Assembly: GCF_000003605.2 (NCBI RefSeq)
Contig: NW_003137828.1
Location: forward strand, 701,864-735,815
Direction: 5' to 3'
DNA length: 33,952 nt
Origin: Saccoglossus kowalevskii
Taxonomy: Eukaryota > Hemichordata > Enteropneusta > Harrimaniidae
Below are positions 30,701 through 33,952 of the stretch, piece by piece (within the stretch, counting starts at the first letter, position 1; each line of letters begins with the position of its first letter). The notes beneath the pieces were generated by a model. That model saw only the letters and a list, made by a program, of their open reading frames with translations. It had not been told where the DNA came from and made no database searches. Both the position numbers and the translations under genes were made by a program.

Positions 30701-31329
30701 TTACAATGTTAAATGTTTCTTTTGGGTTTTGTACATTTCTACATTTGCAGGGAATATATTTAGTGTTAAAATCAGTTCAATTTTTTTTAGCATTTAGTCA
30801 ATACCACATGTACGAGTAAATTCGTTAGCTTACTGTATTTCTGTTTTTTAGGAAAATTATCAAACACACAAAATATAACAATTTATAAGAAGAATCCAGA
30901 GGTCACAGAAAACCCACTGAAAAAAATGTTAATTTTTTTTATACATGATTGTTGACCTATTATACAATAAATTATTATTTCCCGTGAATGATTTACAAAA
31001 TTGGATCAAATGAAAATAACCTGCAATAACACTATGCAGTAAAAAGTGGTTTCTATTATTATATGTTCATCTATAAATGCAATGAGATGTCAAATTTCTC
31101 ATGATAACTACCGCTAAATTTGTGTACATTTTCTCTAAGTCCATTATTCAGCTAGAACCAAATGAACATAATCTATTCGTTTGTAAAAAGTCTTGAATCC
31201 GATTTTAGGGAAAAAAAATCATTTTGCACATTTAAGTATTTTTAAATTCTCATTGCTTTGGTTTTGATAAAAAAAAATTCTTTAGTTTATGAAGACTATA
31301 TATTAATCATTGTACTTACCTGAAGCCAT
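1083..31329 (-). CDS. Multi-exon gene model: Tudor-like x4, TIR-like x2 and beta-rich modules; 3' end outside the window
   Basis: Eighteen exons on the minus strand chain together: all have GT-AG borders and every junction keeps phase except one inside exon 4. About 1,146 codons lie in the window. Approximate residues: 1-3 start; 4-66 Tudor-like module 1; 67-126 module 2; 127-191 module 3; 192-260 module 4; 285-454 TIR-like 1; 455-728 beta-rich region with LTGLW (exon 9) and LSGLY (exon 11) motifs; 729-850 TIR-like 2; 850-1146 a second LTGLW (exon 14) and LSGLY (exon 17) region and a basic tail. No signal peptide or membrane segment is visible, so a cytosolic or nuclear protein is likely. TIR domains mediate innate immune signalling or cleave NAD; Tudor/chromo-barrel folds read modified proteins or bind nucleic acid. 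The combined role is inference. The gene is not recognised by name. The exon chain is far more certain than the domain names. Confidence 0.85.
1717..2151 (-). mobile_element. tRNA-derived SINE with 14-bp target duplications
   Basis: The 407-bp insert at 1731-2137 is flanked by perfect 14-bp direct repeats TACAGTACATTCTT (1717-1730 and 2138-2151). On the minus strand it starts GGTCACTGGTAGCATAGTGG, with an A-box-like TAGCATAGTGG (2111-2121) and a B-box-like GTTCAAATCC (2068-2077) about 34 bases on, and ends in an A-rich tail at 1731-1757. These are the marks of LINE-mobilised insertion. The last 40 bases before the tail resemble 11046-11090. Confidence 0.9.
2343..2547 (-). CDS. Exon 17: beta-rich segment with second LSGLY motif
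   Basis: The acceptor is TGATTTCAG|TAC and the donor GCAG|GTAAGA; it enters in phase 0 and leaves in phase 1. It encodes YKVMASYCSDGLSGLYEYA, then GITQSGDGVGTVVTYEGVFP and strands to MPAEYGGSSTIA. GLSGLY followed by a Gly-rich turn parallels exon 11, supporting duplication of the TIR-plus-beta block. Confidence 0.83.
2957..3754 (+). mobile_element. Hairpin-module repeat (family A), copy 2, near full length
   Basis: It begins CAAGCCATGCATGGCACAGT, carries three AAAATGGCCGCCA...GGCCAT modules about 130-150 bp apart (near 3235, 3363 and 3512), then a CA/CG-rich tract (3643-3710), and ends in a long imperfect hairpin (3718-3752): arms AGTCCCCGTTTTCGGAC and GTCCGAACAGGGACT. Non-coding. The structure is typical of small non-autonomous elements with internal tandem modules, microsatellite and terminal hairpin. 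Confidence 0.85.
3755..4759. other. No gene recognised (intron 16)
   Basis: About 1 kb of AT-rich sequence with no long open frame, conserved splice pair or clear repeat. Nothing is seen in it. Confidence 0.5.
4760..5334. mobile_element. piggyBac-like MITE with TTAA duplications
   Basis: Inverted ends GGTAGAAGCCTACTCATAA (4764 onward) and its reverse complement at 5312-5330 differ by one base. They are flanked directly by TTAA at 4760-4763 and 5331-5334. A TTAA target duplication with short inverted ends is diagnostic of the piggyBac type. The 567-bp interior has no transposase; the 72-residue frame at 5103-5321 shows no known domain. Confidence 0.85.
5497..5823. mobile_element. GC-rich 327-bp inverted-repeat element, copy 1
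   Basis: Perfect 14-bp inverted ends TCCTCGGGGGCGGA / TCCGCCCCCGAGGA, with TA on both sides (5495-5496 and 5824-5825), as in Tc1/mariner-type insertions. Non-autonomous. A second copy lies at 27681-28002. The open frame on the minus strand at 5524-5787 lies wholly inside and is not a gene. Confidence 0.88.
5926..5984. repeat. 25-26 bp-arm inverted repeat
   Basis: TTCTAAAATCTCAAC..ACTTTCAAA and its near-perfect reverse complement are separated by about 8 bases. It may be a small transposon remnant; ACAGTAT follows the right arm. Confidence 0.75.
6305..6520 (-). CDS. Exon 16: beta-rich segment
   Basis: The acceptor is TTTTTATAG|AAA and the donor AGAAAG|GTGAGA; it is phase 0 on both sides, 72 codons. 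It encodes strands PAIIFIYFNHGANEV, DFVTTGVTGSFDTTTCTLHM and TSTTAIYEFQINASSDVM, then a basic end (VTKRK). The Thr-rich alternating pattern suggests an all-beta fold. It precedes the GLSGLY segment of exon 17. No family is recognised. Confidence 0.83.
6521..7238. other. No gene recognised (intron 15, right part)
   Basis: Contains a slightly GC-richer stretch at 6773-6890 with a 63-codon plus-strand frame but no domain or splice context. Nothing else is seen. Confidence 0.5.
7239..7600 (+). mobile_element. Long-hairpin repeat (family B), copy 1
   Basis: It begins with a block containing GCAGCGTGCCGTAATTTTGC and CCTACCATATTAGGAAATGC. It ends with a stem: arms 7471-7511 and 7546-7586 contain GATACCTCAAAGTATGCAC and its reverse complement, with a ~34-base GC-rich loop. 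It has about 75 bp not present in the other copies (13964-14182, 27370-27672). Non-coding. Confidence 0.8.
7633..7701 (-). CDS. Exon 15: short Pro/Gly-rich linker
   Basis: The acceptor is ATGTTATAG|AAA and the donor CACAA|GTAAGA; it is phase 0 on both sides, 23 codons. It encodes KEPEMLGGEPYEGNIDTPPA and ends GSQ. Acidic, Pro/Gly-rich and probably a disordered linker. Supported by strong splice sites and phase rather than by homology; it could be alternatively spliced because removing it keeps the frame. Confidence 0.75.
7702..8214. other. No gene recognised (intron 14)
   Basis: AT-rich intron sequence, no repeat recognised. Confidence 0.5.
8215..8772 (+). mobile_element. Tandem-module element with terminal hairpin
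   Basis: Three ~155-bp modules (motif AACAAATCTGAGAGAGGTCC at 8291, 8450 and 8603) are followed by GACACGGACGACGACGGACA and a terminal hairpin: AGCTCCGCTCGAC (8738-8750) pairing with GTCGACAGCGGAGCT (8754-8768). Same plan as family A but unrelated sequence. The minus-strand frame at 8537-8866 lies in it and is not a gene. Confidence 0.8.
8773..9287. other. No gene recognised; may include LINE 3'UTR
   Basis: AT-rich. The part next to 9288 is downstream of the LINE remnant's stop codon and may be its 3'UTR. Nothing else is seen. Confidence 0.4.
9288..9518 (-). pseudogene. LINE reverse-transcriptase C-terminal remnant
   Basis: A 76-codon frame on the minus strand, ending TGA at 9288-9290, contains NIHEYNTRQYQNF, then RTRVKAMRLSCAGVNIWNSI and TFKQMYKKHLLEQY. 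The NTR / R-x(n)-G-x3-WN-x-I / FK-x2-K-x2-L series is the typical end of LINE ORF2 proteins (CR1/Jockey/L2-like). The rest of the LINE is absent. It lies in intron 14, in the same sense as the gene. Confidence 0.75.
9573..9889 (-). CDS. Exon 14: C-terminal half of TIR-like domain 2 plus LTGLW segment
   Basis: The acceptor is GATCTAAAG|AG, with a weak pyrimidine tract, and the donor is TTTTAAG|GTAGGT; it enters in phase 1 and leaves in phase 0. It encodes helix ELIDIVSEAAEEEK, strand PIFNIGLDSWF, a charged helical stretch KNWKDQELREQLMNALARL, then YLTGLWELEYIGENTSRY. The LTGLW motif after a TIR-like domain mirrors exons 8-9. The weak acceptor makes the left border slightly less certain, but the phase match is exact. 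Confidence 0.82.
10000..10697. repeat. 24-25 bp minisatellite containing the assembly gap
   Basis: Units of GATGGTGGTTATCATGGTTT plus AAAG, with variants, run almost without interruption. A run of 50 Ns (10211-10260) lies inside, so the true array length is unknown. Intron 13. Confidence 0.9.
10698..11045. other. No gene; possible LINE 3' tail
   Basis: AT-rich. Sequence at 10983-11023 (ATGTCAATAAAGTTATCTTA followed by repeated ATCTT) resembles a LINE or SINE 3' tail on the plus strand. Confidence 0.4.
11046..11105 (+). mobile_element. Partial SINE/LINE 3' end
   Basis: CAGTGACATTCAATGTCTAG and GGCACAAACAAAAG match, with few changes, the minus-strand 3' end of the SINE at 1717-2151. No tRNA-like head is present here, so it is either a truncated SINE or the partner LINE's tail. 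Confidence 0.65.
11327..11547 (-). CDS. Exon 13: N-terminal half of TIR-like domain 2
   Basis: The acceptor is TTGTTTAG|A and the donor CAAAG|GTAACA; it enters in phase 2 and leaves in phase 1. It encodes a Pro-rich lead (LPIPFIPHVYKPIT), strand DEFAVIICCTS, helix KKHAEKLKKNLEDM, strand EVTPVTLDL and strand ARTLILLLSSHT, then QESK. The strand-helix order matches exon 8, which makes a second TIR/SEFIR-like domain likely although the BB-loop region is short. The Glu codon at the exon 13/14 junction (G|AG) sits in ESKELIDIV, resembling the E-L of the TIR catalytic motif. Confidence 0.82.
11569..11781 (+). mobile_element. Hairpin-module repeat (family A), 5' fragment
   Basis: Starts CAAGCCATGCATGGCACAGT and follows copies 2 and 5 closely, then stops after AGCCATTTTGAATACATGTA. 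It lies 19 bp upstream of the exon 13 acceptor. Confidence 0.85.
11782..12700. other. No gene recognised (intron 12)
   Basis: The 87-codon plus-strand frame at 11996-12259 has no domain and no splice context. An AATAAATGG motif lies at about 12280. Poly-T/poly-A stretches are present. Nothing else is seen. Confidence 0.45.
12721..13570 (+). mobile_element. (AT)12 plus hairpin-module repeat (family A), 5'-truncated copy
   Basis: (AT)12 at 12721-12744 replaces the 5' part. From there it tracks family A with modules near 12820, 12960, 13118, 13270 and 13420, and ends at AAGTCCCCGTTTTTTT without the second half of the terminal hairpin. Confidence 0.85.
13637..13775. repeat. Possible small inverted-repeat element
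   Basis: Ends ATTAAAGCG and CGCCCTTTAAT are imperfect inverted repeats around a GC-richer core. A weakly similar stretch lies at 21355-21447. Low certainty. Confidence 0.4.
13964..14182 (+). mobile_element. Long-hairpin repeat (family B), internally deleted copy
   Basis: Shares AGCGTGCCGTAATTTTGC, CCTACCATATTAGGAAATG and the right arm GTGCATACTTTGAGGTATCC with 7239-7600. The left arm of the stem is missing. Confidence 0.8.
14183..14532. other. No gene recognised (intron 12, next to exon 12)
   Basis: AT-rich; nothing is seen. Confidence 0.5.
14533..14728 (-). CDS. Exon 12: linker and helical segment before TIR-like 2
   Basis: The acceptor is CATGTTACAG|GT and the donor GGAAAG|GTACAT; it enters in phase 1 and leaves in phase 2. 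It encodes GIVQCDDSKSTVIKGPFSYV, then SIDVTMKRDEIHQKYVASAK and a charged helix NLMKMYKMQPER. It probably ends the beta-rich module and links to the next domain. No family is recognised. Confidence 0.82.
14813..15023. mobile_element. Palindromic element (family E), ends ACTGTAAA
   Basis: Starts TACTGTAAAGGGGGTAATTA and ends CATTTTACAGTA. It contains several AAACCCAGTGAAT motifs in both orientations, so most of it can fold back. Non-autonomous, no coding. A decayed relative may lie at 28630-28790. Confidence 0.7.
15274..15651. mobile_element. Palindromic element (family D) split by a nested element
   Basis: Outer ends ACTGTAAAATACT and AGTATTTTACAGT match the family D copies at 16977 and 21138, including GACTTTTTTGGTGTTTTGTA and TTTGATGAGTTGAATGTA. 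The middle is interrupted by 15346-15521. Confidence 0.75.
15346..15521. mobile_element. 176-bp nested MITE with 23-bp perfect inverted ends
   Basis: GTAAAATCTGTATTAGAAGC plus CGC (15346-15368) is the perfect reverse complement of 15499-15521. An AATAGAAG(C/T)CGCA motif recurs inside. No coding. Sits inside a family D element, so it inserted later. Confidence 0.85.
15656..16709. other. No gene recognised (intron 11)
   Basis: Contains a run of 14 C at 15697-15710. The minus-strand frame at 16256-16687 lies downstream of the exon 11 donor and shows no domain. Nothing else is seen. Confidence 0.5.
16710..16958 (-). CDS. Exon 11: beta-rich module, LSGLY motif
   Basis: The acceptor is GTATCCAG|GG and the donor TATG|GTGAGT; it enters and leaves in phase 1. 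It encodes GYQRCSLVGLFNATLERN, GLSGLYLCDFGDNDPSYIG, then strands VILDLPWAYGVRF and INITSPHQFYSW. The GLSGLY motif recurs in exon 17. A palindromic repeat lies 16-18 bp upstream of the acceptor. No family is recognised. Confidence 0.85.
16977..17178. mobile_element. Palindromic element (family D), ~202 bp
   Basis: Ends ACTGTAGAATACTTTATTTT and AATAAAGTATTCCACAGT are long inverted repeats; AAATTCCATACAAAATGCC in the middle is shared with the other copies. It begins 16 bp upstream of the exon 11 acceptor. Confidence 0.82.
17179..17908. other. No gene recognised (intron 10)
   Basis: AT-rich. A short candidate exon near 17490 was considered and rejected. Nothing else is seen. Confidence 0.5.
17909..18143 (-). 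CDS. Exon 10: beta-rich module continuation
   Basis: The acceptor is TTGCTTTAG|ATA and the donor GTAG|GTGAGT; it enters in phase 0 and leaves in phase 1. It encodes strands such as ITGKSTHEWKISGEV, SIVTIKFEYRGEWTQH, EGTWEEKDYMMVGEI and GYRLEGNYAHK. The aromatic/Gly-rich alternation suggests an all-beta fold continuing from exon 9. The RLEG motif near the end recurs in exon 18 (GIRLEGYMFLKK), supporting a duplicated block. No family is recognised. Confidence 0.82.
18144..18633. other. No gene recognised (intron 9)
   Basis: AT-rich, nothing is seen. Confidence 0.5.
18634..18776 (-). CDS. Exon 9: start of beta-rich module, LTGLW motif
   Basis: The acceptor is AATTCTCAG|AT and the donor AAA|GTAAGA; it enters in phase 1 and leaves in phase 0. 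It encodes DVIRHHAREETDWNLTGLWC, then VTDERSGQSLV, then FFVLLQQDGTK. A short basic/acidic helix leads into the motif LTGLW followed by alternating strands, as at the start of a beta-barrel or sandwich. The same LTGLW motif occurs in exon 14 after the second TIR-like domain. No family is recognised. Confidence 0.8.
18888..20215. repeat. 22-bp minisatellite, interrupted
   Basis: Units GGATCAGGTGACATGGGTGT plus AT, with variants (AGGGTTGTA, GCGTATGG), at 18888-19139 and 19747-20215. Higher-order repetition of several units is visible around 19900-20160. Intron 8. Confidence 0.92.
19140..19746. mobile_element. 607-bp non-repeat block inside the minisatellite
   Basis: The block is flanked by GGTGACATGGGCAT on both sides (19126-19139, 19747-19760), either a target duplication or just adjacent array units. 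It is GC-richer than its surroundings and carries several TTCGAA motifs, including a near-palindrome at 19207-19224. No tRNA, coding domain or inverted ends were confirmed. Confidence 0.5.
20263..20769 (-). CDS. Exon 8: TIR-like domain 1
   Basis: The acceptor is TTTTACAG|AC and the donor GCAG|GTAAAT; it enters and leaves in phase 1, 168 codons. After a Lys-rich helix the domain reads as a TIR fold: strand YEASIAATD; helix DMEYAEMLAKILEKRG; strand IKVTTDV; strand RVFVVIYSDS; helix VVRHLTRAAERF; strand ETIIVPVIRSGC; then helices to LQTRVNELAG. The length (~130 residues) is normal for TIR. The W-C-x2-E-L motif is absent: its catalytic Glu column, placed by eye, holds His in VVRHLTRA. SEFIR-like is the alternative name. 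It is a single exon, unlike TIR-like 2, which is split. Confidence 0.85.
20770..21137. other. No gene recognised (intron 7)
   Basis: AT-rich; nothing is seen before the family D copy at 21138. Confidence 0.5.
21138..21346. mobile_element. Palindromic element (family D), ~209 bp
   Basis: Ends ACTGTAAAATACTTTATTTT and AATAAAGTATTCTACAGT; interior includes TTTTGGGTGTTTTGTATG and TTGATGAGTTGAATGTAAAG as in the other copies. Intron 7. Confidence 0.85.
21355..21447. repeat. Possible relative of 13637-13775
   Basis: Contains CAGTCGCC near the left and GACTGTAGCGCTTTAAAT at the right, imperfectly inverted. The similarity is weak. Confidence 0.35.
21561..21843 (-). CDS. Exon 7: Tudor-like module 4 plus linker
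   Basis: The acceptor is TTATACAG|ATC and the donor ACTG|GTGAGA; it enters in phase 0 and leaves in phase 1. It encodes KKGCQLNILWADGNWYAATV, LNVGDGVAKVHCDG, then DGWVFATQIKPLEG. It is the intact counterpart of exon 4: WYAATVLNV matches WYDATVLEV and GWVFATQIKPL matches GAWVGDNQVKPA. The last ~45 residues are a Lys-rich, low-hydrophobicity linker leading to the TIR-like domain. Confidence 0.88.
21844..23084. other. No gene recognised (intron 6)
   Basis: AT-rich. 22853-23010 has ACTGTAAAAC...CATTTTACC ends and GATTCGCTAAAT motifs, perhaps a decayed palindromic element. The frame at 22217-22414 has no support. Confidence 0.45.
23085..23520 (+). mobile_element. Diverged hairpin-module repeat (family A)
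   Basis: Contains AAAATGGCCACCAATCGGCC, CAGAAATGCTTAATTTTGAT and TTTGGCCATCTTGAAATGG in the family order, but without the terminal hairpin. It abuts the exon 6 donor region. Confidence 0.65.
23556..23654 (-). CDS. Exon 6: second half of Tudor-like module 3
   Basis: The acceptor is CACTAG|GTA and the donor AAAGTG|GTATGT; it is phase 0 on both sides, 33 codons. It encodes VTYDGWGDQYDECV, the clear paralogue of exon 3's VHYDGWDAAYDEV, then a Cys/Lys-containing linker ending GSDPKV (exon 3 ends ADPSK). A donor three bases earlier (AAA|GTGGTA) is possible but weaker. A copy of the hairpin-module repeat begins about 27 bp upstream of the acceptor. Confidence 0.85.
23684..24632 (+). mobile_element. 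Hairpin-module repeat (family A), long copy
   Basis: Starts CAAGCCATGCATGGCACAGT. It has five GGCC...GGCC modules (near 23995, 24137, 24287, 24437, plus the 5' one at 23875), a CG/CA tract at 24567-24596, and ends AAGTCCCCGTTTTCGGACTG, losing the final hairpin arm. Begins 27 bp upstream of the exon 6 acceptor. Confidence 0.88.
24778..24875 (-). CDS. Exon 5: first half of Tudor-like module 3
   Basis: The acceptor is TTTTCAG|AC and the donor GAA|GTAAAT; it enters in phase 1 and leaves in phase 0. It encodes DGDYSVGQKVSIF, RSKRWIPSTVVEI, then a short end. It aligns with exon 2 (YKVGQRILVL, NW, DVLEV) and has the same entry and exit phases, consistent with exon duplication. The WYDATV aromatic of module 2 is WIPSTV here. 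Confidence 0.85.
24876..25370. other. No gene recognised (intron 4)
   Basis: AT-rich; the frame at 25136-25342 has no domain. Confidence 0.45.
25371..25880 (+). mobile_element. Diverged hairpin-module repeat (family A)
   Basis: Begins near GAGTTATCAAGTTTAAGAAA and carries AAAATGGCAACCATAAGGCC and AAAATGGCCACCAGTCAGCC. It ends near GATACAGATTGCGACGCA, matching the pre-hairpin part of other copies. Confidence 0.7.
25990..26340. repeat. Probable dispersed repeat
   Basis: GGCTGAGCCGATTTTGCTCA and following phrases have the look of a dispersed mollusc-type repeat, and ~190-bp phrases (GTGATTTTTTTGGC / GTGACTTTTTTGGCAGG) occur twice. No second copy in the window confirms it. Confidence 0.35.
26624..26800 (-). 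CDS. Exon 4: Tudor-like module 2 with an apparent frameshift
   Basis: The acceptor is TTCTTATAG and the donor AAAG|GTGAGA. The first 11 codons, in the frame set by exon 3, read VTVGTNLKVSW, which fits the module start. The rest fits only in another frame: WYDATVLEV, then KVTFDNCPATF, then GAWVGDNQVKPAP, and that frame continues correctly into exon 5. The exon is 177 bases where phase 0 in and phase 1 out need 3n+1. One base (or four) is therefore missing around 26755-26770. Read straight on from exon 3 it reaches TAG about 10 codons later. An assembly error, a null allele or a pseudogene are all possible. Confidence 0.75.
26801..27369. other. No gene recognised (intron 3)
   Basis: AT-rich. 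Nothing is seen before the repeat at 27370. Confidence 0.5.
27370..27672 (-). mobile_element. Long-hairpin repeat (family B), inverted copy
   Basis: Reverse orientation of 7239-7600: begins GGATACCTCAAAGTATGCAC, stem partner GTGCATATTTTGAGGTAC, ends TTACAGCACGCTGTAACC and ACAGATGTATAATAAT. It abuts the element at 27681. Confidence 0.82.
27681..28002. mobile_element. GC-rich inverted-repeat element, copy 2 (322 bp)
   Basis: Ends TCCTTGGGGGCGGA / TCCGCCCCCGAGGA; about 90% like 5497-5823 by eye, in the same orientation. TA precedes it, TT follows. Its right end is 6-7 bases into intron 3 from the exon 3 donor. Confidence 0.87.
28010..28102 (-). CDS. Exon 3: second half of Tudor-like module 1
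   Basis: The acceptor is GTTTCAG|GTC and the donor AAG|GTATAAAT; it is phase 0 on both sides, 31 codons. It encodes VHYDGWDAAYDE, the V-x-Y-x-GW-x4-YDE signature seen in chromo-barrel/Tudor-knot proteins of the MRG15/MOF type and in MBT-like folds, followed by a linker ending DPSK. An inverted-repeat element ends at 28002, leaving only the first few intron bases between it and the exon. Confidence 0.85.
28385..28479 (-). CDS. Exon 2: first half of Tudor-like module 1
   Basis: The acceptor is TTTTTTCAG and the donor is AAG|GTAAAC; it enters in phase 1 and leaves in phase 0. It encodes EYKVGQRILVL, then ADGKNW, then GDVLEVGKNYAFK. The pattern VGQ-x-hydrophobic-x-V-x5-W-x3-VLEV matches the first beta-strands of Tudor, Agenet or chromo-barrel ('Royal family') domains. 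The same pattern recurs in exons 4, 5 and 7, which is the best support for the call. Confidence 0.85.
28480..29790. other. No gene recognised (intron 1)
   Basis: 28630-28790 has weak similarity to family E (TCACTGAATTTTAATTTCAC). The rest is AT-rich; frames at 28794-28988 and 29310-29552 lack support. Confidence 0.45.
29795..29965. mobile_element. Palindromic element (family D), degraded copy
   Basis: TTTTCGCTGAATAGACTTTT, GCGTTTTGTATGGAATTTAT and GCTGGATTTTATTTTCACTG match the other copies. Outer ends are worn (AAGTATTCTACATTA). Confidence 0.75.
29966..31319. other. No gene recognised (intron 1, 5' part)
   Basis: AT-rich; nothing is seen. Confidence 0.5.
31320..31329 (-). CDS. Exon 1 (start codon, 10 coding bases)
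   Basis: ATG GCT TCA G is followed by a strong donor GTAAGTAC and joins exon 2 in phase 1, giving MAS-EYKVGQ. The ATG is preceded by TTTCCTATTTTAGG, which itself looks like a splice acceptor. This short piece may therefore be the 3' part of a UTR-containing exon or a micro-exon after a 5'UTR intron. The start is chosen because no other in-frame ATG precedes the first Tudor-like module near a donor of the right phase. Transcript data would settle it. Confidence 0.6.
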
Positions 31330-33496
31330 CCTAAAATAGGAAATCTGCACCTGTTTAATATATCACACTGAAAAATTGATTCCCAGTTTGGTGAGCCATG
31401 TTGCTAAGTATACACATTCTTAGCAACAGAGAGCTTTCAAATCAATTGAAACCGTAACCGGCTATGACAACACATGTCATTGTCAGTGGAAGTTCAAAGT
31501 TCAACACGAGTTCACAATTCCGTTGCTTTATAAATGAGTGATATTTACATTTAGTCACAAATTACTCATTGAATGCCACTACAAATGTTTCAACCCTAGT
31601 TTGAGTAAACTTTCAATTTGGTGGAATTTAGTCAAATAATCATGTACTACCAGTAACAGTTATTATGTATATCGTGTCAATATTGATTTCCACAGGAGGT
31701 CTCCATGGTGATTTTCTATTGGAATATTGTGACTAGATGAACAACAACCACTCAAAACCGATTCAAACTTCTCCTAATCAGGGCTTTCATTTCACAAACC
31801 AATAATATTTATTGACACAACACTGACTTAGGAAAGCATAGCAGTAAGGTCTCAAAAAAAGATAAAAGTTACATCAATTGCGAAGTAAAAGGTAAAAAAA
31901 AAAAGATAAAACGATATAAGGCAATAATAGAGTAATTCTAAATTAGAAGAAAACAAGTCATGTCATGACGTAGTCCCTGTAAGTTAAATAGTGAACTGAA
32001 ATGAGTCAGCCATTTTGAATAAGAACATGAAACAAATTACATGAGATTAAGTAAGTATTTTCTTTCAAAGAAGGGAAGTTTCTATTTTTTTTCTTTTCAT
32101 GTCATGTAGTTGTAAAGTTCGATTGCAATCAGTCAATGTATACCAGATACATGGCTCTTGAACAGCATTTTGAATAAAATTATGGCCTGTAAATGCTAAC
32201 TATATTTATTCTTATTGGAAGCTTAGTTTATTTGTTAATTTATAATAGACAATGTAATTATTTTTTTCTGGTTATTACCGTAAATTAATTCCATGGAAAA
32301 ATCTAATGTAATTTTTCGAGATTATCGAAAAATTCAGTAGATGAATGACCTTTAAAGCCACTATAAATGCAATGTAACGCTAAGGCAGATAAGAAAGGAC
32401 AACGTTAAAAAGTTATCGAGTGGTTCACGTGTTGATCTGAGTGACATTATAGGCTGTATTATCCACAGCCTTGCTATCACCGAGTATATCAGACTTTTCT
32501 GATATTTATAAGGCACCTTATTTCTAATTTCTGTTTTGCTATTGTGTTTTTAGTAATTTTCAACCTTCTGTTATGAGCTGGTTCTCGAAATAAAAACTAT
32601 TATTATATATCCTCTAAGAAACAGAAAGGATGGGAAATTAATACATTAATAAGTATTTGTCTGTCTACTTTTCCAGTTAAATAATACAAATCACCACCTA
32701 CATTTCAAGTTGACCCTGTTGCTGACAATTGTATAGCTATATGTTATATCCCATTGATGGCATGCGCCCATTGACTGTAAGATTTGATTGATTGTATGTA
32801 AATACTATCACTTATATACAGTTTGTACCTGTACACACTGAATACCATGTGATCATCTGGATTACTTAAGCACAGACAATATTTTATTTCTCAAGATTTT
32901 TGTTGTCCAATTGTGAACAATTATTTTATTAATTTGTATCACATTTGAATACCGATAATTTTGATCATTGATGAAAACTTGCTAACCACCAAATAATTGC
33001 AAGTTAAACATAATGAGTGGATTTACTTCCCATGCACTCACTTTGGGGTCATCAATTGCTTCAAAGGAAGAAAATGATATTTCCCATATTGTCATTTTTT
33101 TCTAATTCAACTTTTTATTTTTAATGAAGTTTGAAAATAAGTCTTAATCACAAAGAAACATTCTATGGGGGGGGGGGGGTATTTTCAATAAAAAGCGGAC
33201 AGGTTTATAGAAATCTAACCTGAAAAGTATAATGTTGTACCTGCCTGAAGTGTAAAGTACAAGTCAAAAAGACAGGTTGACAAGTAGCCACTGTTGCCAA
33301 GGCAACCCACTGATCCACATATACTGTAAATGATTTTAATTACACAATTTTTTAGGTTAACGTTTTCAATGAATAAATAAATAAATACATCTGATTATGG
33401 AATTTATATCAGTATTGTACGTAATAACTGAAATAGTCTGTTTCCATGGTTACGTCAATAAAAAGCACTATCTTACAACGTGATATACTACACTGA
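31330..33496. other. Upstream region, no gene recognised
   Basis: Should contain the promoter or 5'UTR of the gene, but no reliable promoter motif was found. 31955-32185 holds a decayed family A copy (CAAGTCATGTCATGACGTAG, AGTCAGCCATTTTGAATAAG). A run of 13 G lies at 33167-33179. Confidence 0.45.
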
Positions 33497-33498
33497 TT

Positions 33499-33952
33499 AG
33501 AATAGAATAGAATAATGCTTTATTAATACCATAAAGAAAGAGTTAACATTTCCTTTAAGGTTTTCAGATTAATAAAGTAAATAATAAAAGTACATGAAAT
33601 ATAAAAATTGATTTAAAAGGAATTCAACATTAGTGAACGACAAGAATACTACAGACAAATATTAATAATATAAGAAATATTAAAATACTGTGATATGTAA
33701 GTATCACTGTATGTAGCATAGAATATGTAAAAAATATAAAAGAACATGACAAAATAAAAGAATTAGTCTTGTTTAGATTTAACTAAATATTTGCAGAGAG
33801 TGATAAGATGGTTTGTATTTGGTGACTGTAGTACAAGTTTAAATTGTTCTTTTTTGTTCAAGTTTTGGTAATCACTGTTAATTTCTTTAAGAATATTATA
33901 TATGTCATCTCTGTGTTCTGTGTACAGTTTACATTTAGTAAATGATGTAATT
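33499..33952 (-). mobile_element. LINE 3' end, continues right of the window
   Basis: On the minus strand a frame open from the edge ends TAA at 33763-33765. It reads KCKLYTEHRDDIYNIL, NKKEQFKLVL and LITLCKYLVKSKQD, the CxLY-x3-R ... L-x-KY-x2-KS pattern of LINE ORF2 C-termini (CR1/Jockey-like). A 3'UTR follows, ending with AATAAAGCATTATTCTATTC and repeated ATTCT at about 33499. Confidence 0.78.

Overview
The window is eukaryotic nuclear DNA. It is AT-rich, has long introns with GT-AG borders, and is densely packed with small non-autonomous transposons, minisatellites and LINE/SINE relics. The repeat style (tandem-module elements ending in a hairpin, tRNA-headed SINE, many short inverted-repeat elements) together with TIR-domain coding sequence suggests a marine invertebrate, most likely a lophotrochozoan such as a mollusc. 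That placement is an inference; no species-diagnostic sequence was recognised.

One large gene dominates the minus strand. I chained 18 coding exons by splice consensus and reading phase, from an ATG at 31329 leftwards to 1083, about 1,146 codons. The last recognised exon ends in phase 1 at a good donor, so the gene continues off the left edge. In protein order it encodes: a three-residue start (exon 1); four Tudor/chromo-barrel-like modules (exons 2-7); a TIR-like domain (exon 8); beta-rich modules with LTGLW and LSGLY motifs (exons 9-12); a second TIR-like domain (exons 13-14); and a second set of beta-rich modules (exons 14-18). Both halves look like products of internal duplication. The exon trio 2-3-4 and the trio 5-6-7 share intron phases and motifs, and the TIR plus LTGLW/LSGLY block also appears twice. 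I know of no described protein with this layout. By domain type it would pair modified-protein or nucleic-acid recognition with TIR signalling or NAD chemistry, possibly in innate immunity; this role is inference only. Exon 4 carries an apparent one-base frameshift.

The introns and flanks hold repeats. The main ones are: a hairpin-rich family with 'AAAATGGCC...GGCCATTTT' modules (at least eight full, partial or diverged copies); a second tandem-module element at 8.2-8.8 kb; a 567-bp piggyBac-like element with TTAA duplications; a 327-bp element with 14-bp inverted ends (two copies); two palindromic families whose ends begin ACTGTA; a family with a 41-bp stem (three copies); a 407-bp SINE with 14-bp target duplications; and 43-, 24- and 22-bp minisatellites. 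There are also two LINE C-terminal remnants, one in intron 14 and one at the right edge. Several repeats end within 30 bp of splice sites. The 50-N assembly gap sits inside the 24-bp minisatellite.

No rRNA gene, functional tRNA gene, CRISPR array or plus-strand protein gene could be supported. Gene-free stretches over about 300 bases are listed.
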